DNA of 9,632 bases. Origin: Syntrophaceae bacterium (GTDB lineage Bacteria > Desulfobacterota > Syntrophia > Syntrophales > UBA2185). Position 1 is the stretch's first letter, and the number at the start of each line of letters is the position of its first letter. Of this stretch, positions 1 through 6,344 are shown in pieces. A program made the position numbers and the translations under genes. The notes below the pieces were generated by a model. The model did no database searches, had not been told where the DNA came from, and saw only the letters and a program-made list of their open reading frames with translations. Location of the stretch: positions 1 through 9,632 of the forward strand of contig DNUI01000064.1 of assembly GCA_003508565.1 (NCBI GenBank). Direction: 5' to 3'.

Positions 1-31
1 AGAGTATTTTCGTACGAATCATTGCTTTCAT
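1..31 (-). CDS. 5' end of an unidentified gene running off the left edge
   Basis: The minus strand has an ATG at 31-29 preceded by a purine-rich Shine-Dalgarno stretch (GAGAGAGG, 44-37) at a spacing of five bases. The ten visible codons read MKAMIRTKIL and stay open to the edge. A basic start followed by hydrophobic residues would suit the beginning of a signal peptide or membrane segment, but too little is visible to name a product. Two tandem sigma-54-like promoters lie directly upstream and point into it, which supports a real start. The function cannot be judged from ten residues. Confidence 0.5.
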   Translation of the reverse strand, partial: MKAMIRTKIL

Positions 32-52
32 ATATACCTCTCTCCCCTATCC

Positions 53-67
53 GCATAACACGTGCCA
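53..67 (-). promoter_or_regulatory. Sigma-54 (RpoN) type promoter, proximal copy
   Basis: The minus strand reads TGGCACGTGTTATGC. This matches the RpoN consensus TGGCAC-N5-TTGC except for one base in the -12 element, with the required ten bases between the GG and GC doublets. The predicted start is near position 41, only about ten bases before the ATG at 31, which would leave a very short leader that still contains AGAGG. The match is seen directly; activity is inferred. Confidence 0.5.
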
Positions 68-90
68 GTATAATTCTCTCACCCCTATTA

Positions 91-105
91 GCATAATTTG
101 TGCCA
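91..105 (-). promoter_or_regulatory. Sigma-54 (RpoN) type promoter, distal copy
   Basis: The minus strand reads TGGCACAAATTATGC, with the same -24 and -12 elements and the same spacing as the proximal copy 38 bp away. The predicted start is near position 79-80, giving a leader of about 50 bases to the ATG at 31. Both core elements are kept while the bases between them differ (GTG against AAA), which suggests selection on the promoter elements. Confidence 0.5.
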
Positions 106-112
106 GTATTAT

Positions 113-508
113 TAATAGCACGCAACTTGTTGATCACAAAAGGAATGTTCATTATTGGCAAGGAATCGGGAAAGGCAAAATATGTCGAATCAACGGACTG
201 TATCGGAAGTTGCTTCATTATTACATCATGTTAGATAAGGAGAAAACATGATAGTCGAATCGACATTTTTGACGATTTCTCTATTCACTTTCGACTTGTG
301 AAGATTATCGCAATATATGGAATAGAAAAATGTCATGAGGGTCCGCTATCCATATTATATTTTTAAAGATGAGCATTAATTTCATATAGAAATATCGCCA
401 AACAAATAAAAACCAAGAAAAAGCTATACAAGCTGAATCGCGAACGCTCAATCCTTATTATTAAGTCAATACAATATAAATATTCTTTGTTCAGTATCCG
501 GTGCGAAT
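113..508. other. 396-base gap without a recognisable gene; likely regulatory region
   Basis: The stretch is AT-rich and I see no coding region in it. It holds a perfect 11-base inverted repeat with a central A, GTCGA-A-TCGAC (254-264), a related direct copy GTCGAATCAAC (184-194), and an inverted TTCGAC half-site near 290. It also holds an imperfect hairpin, ATATGGA(A)TAG at 315-325 pairing with CTATCCATAT at 346-355, loop about 20 bases. A weak AGCT-ATACA-AGCT hairpin (422-434) is followed on the minus strand by five T (422-418) and could be a poor terminator for the gene ending at 509. None of these is proven. Confidence 0.4.
254..264. promoter_or_regulatory. Candidate enhancer-binding-protein site (inverted repeat)
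   Basis: GTCGA-A-TCGAC is a perfect five-base inverted repeat around one base. A second site, GTCGAATCAAC, lies at 184-194, exactly 70 bp closer to the sigma-54-like promoters. The sites are about 105-215 bp upstream of the predicted start points, the usual range for upstream activating sequences of RpoN-dependent activators. The assignment rests on symmetry, repetition and position only. Confidence 0.3.
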
Positions 509-1969
509 CTATTTCCATGTCTCATAAGCCTTTGGATCAGTATGTCCATCTGGTGCGGGAGGCAGGTTGTTACGGTACTTGATCCACATCTTTTTTACGA
601 ACGGATCCCACACCGATCCCTGCATCGCCCATACTTTGTTGTAGTCACTGCCTCGAGCCTTTTTGATGGCATCAAGAGCTTTGGTGTCATCCTCTGTCAT
701 CCAGCGATCGACATAGATGAAAAAGGCATCATGATCCCATAGTTGCTCAGCATGCAGGAGGCGTGCTGCAAGCGCTTCACCTACCCATGCGTTACTGGTA
801 CAACAGCGACGATAACTTTCACCAATATCGTTTTTCCATTGCTCAGGCGGCAGATGCTCATAAGCCCCCCATCCGTCATGGTGCTTTAATCCATTCTTAC
901 CCACATGTCCCGCATAGACTACCTTGGCACCAGTCCAACACCGGTCAAACATCGTTTGTGTATCCTCGCTGAAACGCAAATACCGGTATTTCTTCTCGGG
1001 TTGCTGCATTGCGGTGACTCCGAGCATAATACCGGCGAAAATAATTGGCCATTTGCGTCCATTGGCGTGCCCGCCGAGAGCATTCCAGGTTGCCGGTTGA
1101 AAACCCTGCCCAGCCAGTCCCCACATATCGATTCCGATTTGGACGAAGTTGATAAGCAGCTTTTCCTTTTCTACGTCTTCGAAATTGAGACACAAGAGCA
1201 GACTCCCCACACCGACTGCTCGAGCAAATTCGCGACCATAGGCAGGCATGTTCTCAAGTGGAGCACCGAATTGATCCAAAACAACATCAATCCAGGGCCG
1301 TTGAAAAATACGTTCCCATTCATTAAGGGAGGGTGTTTGTTCCACCAGCGGAAGGCGGGGCAGAAGTGCCCGACGGAGATTGCGAGCGAGGTAGATTGTT
1401 TTCTCGCCTTTTGCGTATGCAGGTCTGAAGGCGTCAGGAGGGACGGGTGCAGAAAGGCAGGTGAGAGCGGCAACTGTCTGCACCGGTGTAACCAAATTTT
1501 TACCAATTCGCCAAAGCATTGGTGTCATTGTATGTGTTTCTTGCAAACTGATAGAGGAAAGCAACGTATCTCCTGGCCTTAGTTTGATAGGCGGTTTTAA
1601 AAAAAGTGATGAATCATAGCGGCCATGTGGAATACGGTCATCGAATCCGATTTTATCAACAGCAGATACATTGAGACATGATCCGTTACGGCCATTTTCT
1701 GGTTTGGGTATGATCTCCACAACAGTCACCGGACCCACCACATAATAATCACCGTTCACAAATTGTCCGACGTGTGCTTCCCGATCGAACTTCCAGGTGA
1801 TCCCGTATTGGCTGATTGTATTTGTTAACAAGAGATTATCAGGTTTAGGTGCCCAGGATGCATCAGAAGCCGTAACAGCACAAAGTGCCATACTTGATGA
1901 AATGAATATGGTGATAATTAATGAGATTCTCAAAAGACTTCTCATTCTTAAGAAATCAATTTTTATCAT
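509..1969 (-). CDS. Secreted protein of unknown function with N-terminal signal peptide
   Basis: The 486-residue product begins with a basic segment and a hydrophobic stretch (about residues 11-31) typical of a Sec signal peptide, with likely cleavage around residues 32-38. There is no proper lipobox: the residue before Cys30 is Leu. The mature part has an N-terminal region with GQFVNGDYYVVGP (68-80) and a helical-looking C-terminal half with GGHANGRKWPI (299-309) and YRRCCTSNAWVG (386-397), a double cysteine followed by a likely helix. I recall similar uncharacterised secreted proteins in marine bacteria and planctomycetes, but no known activity. Its place beside glycan genes and the alpha-helical layout would fit a periplasmic polysaccharide-processing or binding role, which is inference. 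The start at 1969 is uncertain: GGAG lies only one base before that ATG. Another in-frame ATG is at 1945, and the signal peptide fits both. Confidence 0.8.
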   Translation of the reverse strand: MIKIDFLRMRSLLRISLIITIFISSSMALCAVTASDASWAPKPDNLLLTNTISQYGITWKFDREAHVGQFVNGDYYVVGPVTVVEIIPKPENGRNGSCLNVSAVDKIGFDDRIPHGRYDSSLFLKPPIKLRPGDTLLSSISLQETHTMTPMLWRIGKNLVTPVQTVAALTCLSAPVPPDAFRPAYAKGEKTIYLARNLRRALLPRLPLVEQTPSLNEWERIFQRPWIDVVLDQFGAPLENMPAYGREFARAVGVGSLLLCLNFEDVEKEKLLINFVQIGIDMWGLAGQGFQPATWNALGGHANGRKWPIIFAGIMLGVTAMQQPEKKYRYLRFSEDTQTMFDRCWTGAKVVYAGHVGKNGLKHHDGWGAYEHLPPEQWKNDIGESYRRCCTSNAWVGEALAARLLHAEQLWDHDAFFIYVDRWMTEDDTKALDAIKKARGSDYNKVWAMQGSVWDPFVKKMWIKYRNNLPPAPDGHTDPKAYETWK

Positions 1970-1990
1970 TCTCCGACTTTTTCCACTTTC

Positions 1991-2062
1991 TTAATAAACG
2001 ATAAAAAATAGCAGTGCCATAATAAAAAGCGGGATACCAATTTCTTTGTATATGAAGTCCAT
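1991..2062 (-). CDS. Possible 23-residue hydrophobic micro-ORF
   Basis: In the 134-base gap between the secreted-protein gene and the ferredoxin-FrhB gene, the minus strand encodes a short protein starting MDFIYKEIG and ending in a run of about 14 mostly hydrophobic residues (PLFIMALLFFIVY). It would form one membrane segment. There is no clear Shine-Dalgarno sequence before its ATG. It ends 21 bases before the ATG of the next gene. It may be a micro-protein, the relic of a lost membrane protein, or chance in AT-rich DNA. Confidence 0.2.
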   Translation of the reverse strand: MDFIYKEIGIPLFIMALLFFIVY

Positions 2063-2103
2063 CACACAACTACTGTCATAATTTCTGTCTATATCGTTTG
2101 TTA

Positions 2104-3342
2104 TTAATAGTCTTTCATTGGTCTGAAGTATTTGCGCGTTAGTATCCTGCGAACCGTGCCAAGAGCAGATCGAATCTGATCCAAAGCGGGTAAACCACAC
2201 CAATTAGAAAAAAGTGAAAAACCCTGGAGTCGGGGTGTTGGAATTCCGAACATTTTCATTGCCATTAGCCTGCCCCATATAGCGCCTCTTTTTAAGAGAA
2301 GGTTTTTTTGGGAATCCTGCAATATTTTAGGATCAGATTTTTTCAGCACCACGTATCCAGCTTTCAATGCACCCTGAACTATTTCACGGCCCTTTTCAGT
2401 CCTCACGAGGACAAGTGAAAAACCTAATTCGTCTTCACTAACTTCTCGATACCATGGATCTCCACAGGATATGTCGGCAAATTCACTGGTTCCATCTGGG
2501 CACAAATAACACCGATAAGGCCGGTAGTTATTTAAAAATCCCCATGATTCCCTGTAAGACGCTTCATAAAAACTGGGTGATGTTTCTCCTCTTAAGAGAA
2601 CTCTAAACATTCCCGGCCATCCTTTTCCCCTATACCGAATTTCCGAAACCGTTTTTGGATCAATTTTATAATGCTTTAGCAGTTCAAAAGTACCCATCGT
2701 TGATGGCGTACCGGCACAAAAGATACCTATTGCAACGCCGACATTTTCATTCAAAGCTGATCTTAGCATTTGGGCTTTCCTTAGTCCGGCGACATCGCAG
2801 GGCTTACCTATAAACACACATGGTGCAGGTGCAGCTTCTATTTTCATGAGACTGTCACATGGTGAAGCGGGGGCATATCTGGAACCGGTGCGTGCTAAAA
2901 TATCTGAAAAAGTTTGGCTTAAGACAGTTTCGTTTCTCCATGGTTCATCCTTGGATGCTGCAATGTGCAAGGCACCGTGCATTCCCTTCTCTTTAATACA
3001 ATACAAAGCAAGAGCACTTGCGAGACCACCGGATGAGCCGTTATAACGAATATCCTTATTTGCGGCATATCCTTCCCACACTTCGATAACTGTACCGAAA
3101 CCTGCCTTCAGATTGGGTATGAAGCCGTGTACGGAAAATGCCTCAGAGTAAATAGTTTCTAAACCGGGGCATACTTTCAGACAGTCAGTACATGAATTGC
3201 ATTGTTCGACTTCCTCAATAACGGGCCTGATTCCCTGATCGACTATATTAACAAGCGTAATTTTGCTTTGAGGACATATATACTTACAGGCACCGCATCC
3301 AACGCATAAACGCCAGGCAACAACTTCCTTGATATTTTTCAT
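2104..3342 (-). CDS. Ferredoxin-FrhB-type iron-sulfur protein (coenzyme F420 hydrogenase/dehydrogenase beta-subunit family)
   Basis: The 412-residue protein has two N-terminal [4Fe-4S] ferredoxin motifs: Cys13, 16, 19, 23 (CVGCGACKYICP) and Cys48, 51, 54, 58 (CNSCTDCLKVCP). The FrhB/FpoF-like domain follows, marked by NGSSGGLASAL (101-111), PCVFIGKPCDVAGLR (174-188), FCAGTPS (208-214), YRGKGWPG (237-244) and a late CxxC region ending in SCGDPW (278-297). In methanogens this family transfers electrons between F420 and a flavin. In bacteria, close relatives occur in polysaccharide clusters, often near pyruvyl transferases, with no settled role. An oxidoreductase acting on a sugar or lipid carrier is a reasonable inference. 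The start fits because the first cluster follows within 13 residues, but no clear ribosome binding site is visible. It is separated from the gene to its right by a 306-base gap, so it may have its own promoter. Confidence 0.88.
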   Translation of the reverse strand: MKNIKEVVAWRLCVGCGACKYICPQSKITLVNIVDQGIRPVIEEVEQCNSCTDCLKVCPGLETIYSEAFSVHGFIPNLKAGFGTVIEVWEGYAANKDIRYNGSSGGLASALALYCIKEKGMHGALHIAASKDEPWRNETVLSQTFSDILARTGSRYAPASPCDSLMKIEAAPAPCVFIGKPCDVAGLRKAQMLRSALNENVGVAIGIFCAGTPSTMGTFELLKHYKIDPKTVSEIRYRGKGWPGMFRVLLRGETSPSFYEASYRESWGFLNNYRPYRCYLCPDGTSEFADISCGDPWYREVSEDELGFSLVLVRTEKGREIVQGALKAGYVVLKKSDPKILQDSQKNLLLKRGAIWGRLMAMKMFGIPTPRLQGFSLFSNWCGLPALDQIRSALGTVRRILTRKYFRPMKDY

Positions 3343-3439
3343 GTTCAGATTTTGAATACTTTAATTGTTATTTTACTTCAGGAATGTTTCAAAAGCTTTT
3401 GGGATTTTCGCAGCACAACCACGAGTTCGTCGATGGTGC

Positions 3440-3498
3440 GAGACCTTTGCAAAATGCACTCCTAACGACATTCCGGCGCAGGCCGGAATCCAGAAATG
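3440..3498. repeat. Probable dispersed intergenic palindromic repeat
   Basis: The core at 3470-3489 is a perfect eight-base stem with a four-base loop: ATTCCGGC, GCAG, GCCGGAAT. It is flanked by GAGACCTTTGCAAAA (3440-3454) on the left and CCAG (3490-3493) on the right. I recall very similar strings (a GGAATCCAG word after a C/G-rich palindrome, with a CTTTGCAAAA-like flank) scattered between genes in many proteobacteria. Only one copy is in the window, so the repeat status is inferred. Confidence 0.5.
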
Positions 3499-3607
3499 CT
3501 TGAAATAACATTATTTCGTATCACGTGCGGAAAGATACCAGAAGATTGCCATGCGGTTGTGCAAAGAGTTTGGTGCATTCAAAGAGTGCACTGATAACAA
3601 GAGTGCC

Positions 3608-3623
3608 TGCAACCAGCGTTGCA
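3608..3623. other. Perfect six-base hairpin downstream of the GT-methyltransferase gene
   Basis: TGCAAC-CAGC-GTTGCA forms a six-base stem with a tetraloop, 26 bases past the stop codon at 3649. There is no U-tract on the minus strand. It could stabilise the transcript end or be incidental. Confidence 0.3.
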
Positions 3624-3648
3624 TTCAAAAGTGAATAGTGTATTTTGG

Positions 3649-5019
3649 TCAGATAAGGCTCGCGAGAATCGCGATTTTAGCAGATAGTCTATTTCGGAAT
3701 AATCCTAATGAGATTCGATCAAAAACAGCAACTTTCTTGATCACGGGTGCATAAATCCGGCTTACCTTGAAGCCAGAAACCTCTATCCAGCGTCTCACCA
3801 TTTTGCTGGTACAGAAGTTTAGGTTGACCGAATCAGACTTGAGTTTTTTATATCTTATGTTTTTAATACTGTCAAAGTTGTGAAAACTCAATAAAAGCTG
3901 TCCATTGGGTCGCAGGTGCTGTTTGCATGCTTGCAGCACTGAAATTGGGTCTTGAATATAGCATAAAATGTCAGACAAATAAATCAGGTCGTATTTTTTT
4001 TCTTTCGGCATATCAAAAAGAGCCTTCCATGAAGCACTTAGGCAAATCAAGCCTCTTTTTTCGGCAAGCGTAGAGATATAATCGTCCAAAGGGATTACTT
4101 CGACAGTCCTGCCGGATTCTGCCATCAAGTATTCCGTTTGTCCCCGGCCGCATCCAATCGACAGGATCATGTGTGCTTTATCAGGAAGGATTTCAATTAG
4201 TCCTTTATCAGCGTGGTCGTAGTAGCATTTTTCCCATCGCCAAATATCCAAACCGGTATGCTCCGGAATAAACACGTCTGAACTATAAGTCTCTCCCAAT
4301 TCAAGCATTCGCTTGATTTGGATGCGCATTTCATCGAATGGTAACCCTAAATGTCCCAGGTAATCGTTTGGGAGATGATGTAAAAGAAAGTCGTCAATTC
4401 GTGAAATACAAATCACTTTTTTGAGGCCACATTGTGTGTATGGGTCGGTCGCAGCGGATTCCAATAAAGCGTATCTACCTTCATGGGGGCGTACAAGGAA
4501 TTCGCCGGAAGCGATACAGCGCTTGAGCTGTTCTTTCGTGAGAATAAAGCATGCAGAGTGCATGTTTGTGAAATATGCATAATAGTGCCGACGGTATTTG
4601 CGAAGGGAACCAGGGCGCCAGTGGAAATGTGAGTGCATTGAGGAGCAGAACCGGTTGCCATGAGAATCCTCCTCATAACGCAAGAATCCTGCAATGTGAT
4701 CAACCGGAAGATCCGCCTGCGTTTCAAGGAATGCTTCTATATTTCGCTGTGTAATTAACGTATCATCCTCTGAGTAAATAAAGAGATCGTAATCGTCCTT
4801 GCGGTCCGCAAAAAGCTGCTTATGACCAAAAGGCAATGACCGGGGATTTTTCTCAGGTAACCCCACCTTAACCTCGACATCATGGCCGAAATCCTTTGGA
4901 ATGTTGGACAAAATAACAATCGCTACCTCATAGGGCATGGAACGGTACTCATCAATAAGTCGCTGAACATATGACGCATGCCTGGTTCCGTGATTTGCAA
5001 TAGCTACAATGACTTTCAT
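3649..5019 (-). CDS. Two-domain glycosyltransferase-like / SAM-dependent methyltransferase protein
   Basis: Counting from the ATG at 5019, the 456-residue protein starts MKVIVAIANHG, a beta-strand typical of glycosyltransferase folds. It carries an acidic motif, DLFIYSEDD (78-86), in the place where GT-A enzymes bind the metal and nucleotide sugar. A conserved-looking segment FTNMHSACFILTKEQL (150-165) follows. The C-terminal third has a class I methyltransferase core: motif I ILSIGCGRG (285-293), a likely acidic loop EVIPLDDY (307-314), and DLIYLSDILCYIQDP (344-358). It probably adds a sugar and methylates a glycan in the cytoplasm. O-methylation at a chain end is a known way to stop polymer growth, but that role is inference. 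The start is chosen because this ATG overlaps the TGA of the upstream remnant (ATGA, 5019-5016). An upstream in-frame TTG at 5037 has no ribosome binding site. The last residues form a basic, hydrophobic tail that might touch the membrane. Confidence 0.8.
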   Translation of the reverse strand: MKVIVAIANHGTRHASYVQRLIDEYRSMPYEVAIVILSNIPKDFGHDVEVKVGLPEKNPRSLPFGHKQLFADRKDDYDLFIYSEDDTLITQRNIEAFLETQADLPVDHIAGFLRYEEDSHGNRFCSSMHSHFHWRPGSLRKYRRHYYAYFTNMHSACFILTKEQLKRCIASGEFLVRPHEGRYALLESAATDPYTQCGLKKVICISRIDDFLLHHLPNDYLGHLGLPFDEMRIQIKRMLELGETYSSDVFIPEHTGLDIWRWEKCYYDHADKGLIEILPDKAHMILSIGCGRGQTEYLMAESGRTVEVIPLDDYISTLAEKRGLICLSASWKALFDMPKEKKYDLIYLSDILCYIQDPISVLQACKQHLRPNGQLLLSFHNFDSIKNIRYKKLKSDSVNLNFCTSKMVRRWIEVSGFKVSRIYAPVIKKVAVFDRISLGLFRNRLSAKIAILASLI

Positions 5020-5319
5020 AGTTTCTTTTCTTTGCAAAAAGGATCGCTGAACTCCGAGTGGCTTTTTTCAATGCTGGATCGGACAGAAATAAGCCTGATG
5101 TCCCCGTCCAGATGAAGGTACATGTCCTGGTAGGGGGAAATAATCACCTCCGCATTCGTGCGTGACAGTCCGGCATTACACACCGCACCGGTGCGTATGT
5201 GTCTGCGTTCAATAATCAGCGGAATTCGGCCGCCATTTAACAGTGCAGAAGAAGCCATGTTAGCTTGGAGGACTCTTTCAGCATTAACTGCAGTCACAGA
5301 CCGTAAGTGAAACCGTCAT
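5016..5319 (-). pseudogene. Frameshifted, shortened remnant of a StrF-like glycosyltransferase gene
   Basis: An ATG at 5319-5317 overlaps the stop of the preceding glycosyltransferase (ATGA). It reads MTVSLTV and then meets an early stop. One extra base at about 5298 separates it from a long open frame that begins at a GTG (5297) with VTAVNAERVLQANM. Joined, the reading is about 100 residues and includes CNAGLSRTNAEVII and YQDMYL. From memory, this pattern (VTAVN..., a yNxGl segment, then HQDVYLP) marks the N-terminus of StrF-type/family-2-like glycosyltransferases (Pfam Glyco_tranf_2_5), which are more than twice as long. The first residue of HQD is Tyr here, and the rest of the catalytic domain is missing. 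The ORF ends by overlapping the next gene's ATG (ATGA at 5019-5016), so both gene ends may survive around an internal deletion. Alternatively a 93-residue protein is made from GTG 5297 or ATG 5258, but neither has a ribosome binding site. Confidence 0.5.
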
Positions 5320-6344
5320 TGCCTTTCAGTTACTTTGTCCGTCGACAACGCGGCTTGGTCAAGATCCGACCGACGAAATCCTGAGGGTTTCTTTGAACGG
5401 TATTTTTGAAGGAACTCAATTCCTTTTGAACCTAAACAGAGCACCAGACTTGATCGCAATAGTGATTTGAAAGATGGATTGTCTAAAAAAGAATGAACAA
5501 AAGATCTTTGGGCCTTTTTTATTAAACCCTGCCGATAAAGATATGTGCCTTCCTCCAAGCGAAAGCTACTCAGTTTTTTCCTCATAACTCTTTGCTCCTC
5601 CCGGGTAAGATCCCATCCTGCCAGCAGCTTCCTACATATTTTGATCCGAATCCACGCTGAAAACCGAGGATCTCGCGCATGTTGCAGCGAAAGGGCAATG
5701 CCGACATCCCCTCGTCGGAATATTCGGACAAGTTTTTCACCTGTTACAGCCCATGGTCCTTGCAAAGATATTCGGTATATAAGGTCTTGGTCCTCATGGA
5801 GACTTATCCCCGTATCGAAAAGCCCCACCGCCAACAGTTTATCGCGAAGCACAAATAGGGATTGACAAAACGGTTCCAAGTGACAGAAAAGAATCAAAGG
5901 TCGGCTGATTATTAATGGCGCAATGGAATCGACTTGAAAACCTCTCATGTTGAAAAGATCAATTTCTTTGTGGTCAGAAACCGCAATTGCTACATTCGTG
6001 ATTGAAGCAACAATCGAAGGGTTATTGGTGGCTATTTGAATCTGCTTCTCAAGTTTTGTCGGCAGCCACTCATCGTCAGAATCCAAAAAGGTAATCCATC
6101 GGCCCATAGCGGACAAAATGCCGGCATTCCTGGCCGCACTCACACCTGAATTCTGTTGAAAGATATAGCGGATCCTGTCGCCATATCGTGCGAGTACCTC
6201 CCGCGTATCGTCCACGGAACCATCATCGACTACAATGATCTCATAATCTGTATAGGTCTGAGCCAAGATACTATCCACGGCCTTCGTGACTATATTGGCG
6301 CGGTTATAAGTCGGAATTACGACGGACACTAACGGTAATGACAT
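5316..6344 (-). CDS. Family 2 (GT-A) glycosyltransferase
   Basis: The 342-residue protein opens with the classic GT2 signature VSVVIPTYNRA (6-16). It continues with DYEIIVVDDGSVDDT (33-47), SGVSAARNAGI (66-76) and the metal-binding FLDSDDEW (86-93). A second acidic motif, LHEDQDL (182-188), fits the ED/acceptor-side motif of inverting GT2 enzymes. No membrane segment is evident, so it probably works at the inner face of the cytoplasmic membrane, adding one sugar from a nucleotide donor to a lipid-linked glycan. Donor and acceptor cannot be read from the sequence. The start is fixed by the family's N-terminus, although no good ribosome binding site precedes it. The stop overlaps an ATG of the following remnant, a sign of translational coupling. 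Confidence 0.9.
   Translation of the reverse strand: MSLPLVSVVIPTYNRANIVTKAVDSILAQTYTDYEIIVVDDGSVDDTREVLARYGDRIRYIFQQNSGVSAARNAGILSAMGRWITFLDSDDEWLPTKLEKQIQIATNNPSIVASITNVAIAVSDHKEIDLFNMRGFQVDSIAPLIISRPLILFCHLEPFCQSLFVLRDKLLAVGLFDTGISLHEDQDLIYRISLQGPWAVTGEKLVRIFRRGDVGIALSLQHARDPRFSAWIRIKICRKLLAGWDLTREEQRVMRKKLSSFRLEEGTYLYRQGLIKKAQRSFVHSFLDNPSFKSLLRSSLVLCLGSKGIEFLQKYRSKKPSGFRRSDLDQAALSTDKVTERQ

Larger units (their letters stand above)
38..112. repeat. Imperfect tandem duplication, period 38 bp, two copies
   Basis: Copy 1 (38-74) and copy 2 (76-112) align without gaps over 37 positions with 30 identities. The conserved blocks, on the plus strand, are CTCTC, CCCCTAT, GCATAA and GTGCCAGTAT; the seven differences fall between or at the edges of these blocks. 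No third copy is visible on either side. The conserved blocks coincide with the -12 and -24 elements of a sigma-54 promoter read on the minus strand, so the duplication copies a promoter rather than random sequence. Confidence 0.75.
3343..3648. other. 306-base intergenic region with palindromic repeat, no gene seen
   Basis: It lies between the glycosyltransferase-methyltransferase gene and the ferredoxin-FrhB gene. It contains the repeat at 3440-3498 and a second perfect hairpin, TGCAAC-CAGC-GTTGCA (3608-3623), 26 bases downstream of the stop at 3649. Neither hairpin is followed by a T-run on the minus strand, so neither is a standard rho-independent terminator. The ten-base word TGCATTCAAA occurs twice (3574-3583 and 3620-3629). 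No convincing ORF is present. The DNA next to the repeat could be debris from a small mobile element. Confidence 0.5.

Noticed and set aside
38..112. The 38-bp tandem repeat as a CRISPR array
   Set aside because: Only two adjoining imperfect copies without spacers, and the conserved parts match promoter elements.
905..1582. 225-residue open frame on the plus strand
   Set aside because: It lies wholly antisense to the secreted-protein gene, whose signal peptide and motifs are convincing. The plus-strand translation is Cys-rich and shows no family motif.
1913..1969. Lipoprotein signal around Cys30 of the secreted protein
   Set aside because: The sequence before the Cys is SMAL; a lipobox needs a small residue directly before the Cys. 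A Sec signal peptide cleaved by signal peptidase I is more likely.
3470..3489. The perfect hairpin as a rho-independent terminator
   Set aside because: No T-run follows on either strand. It fits a dispersed palindromic repeat better.
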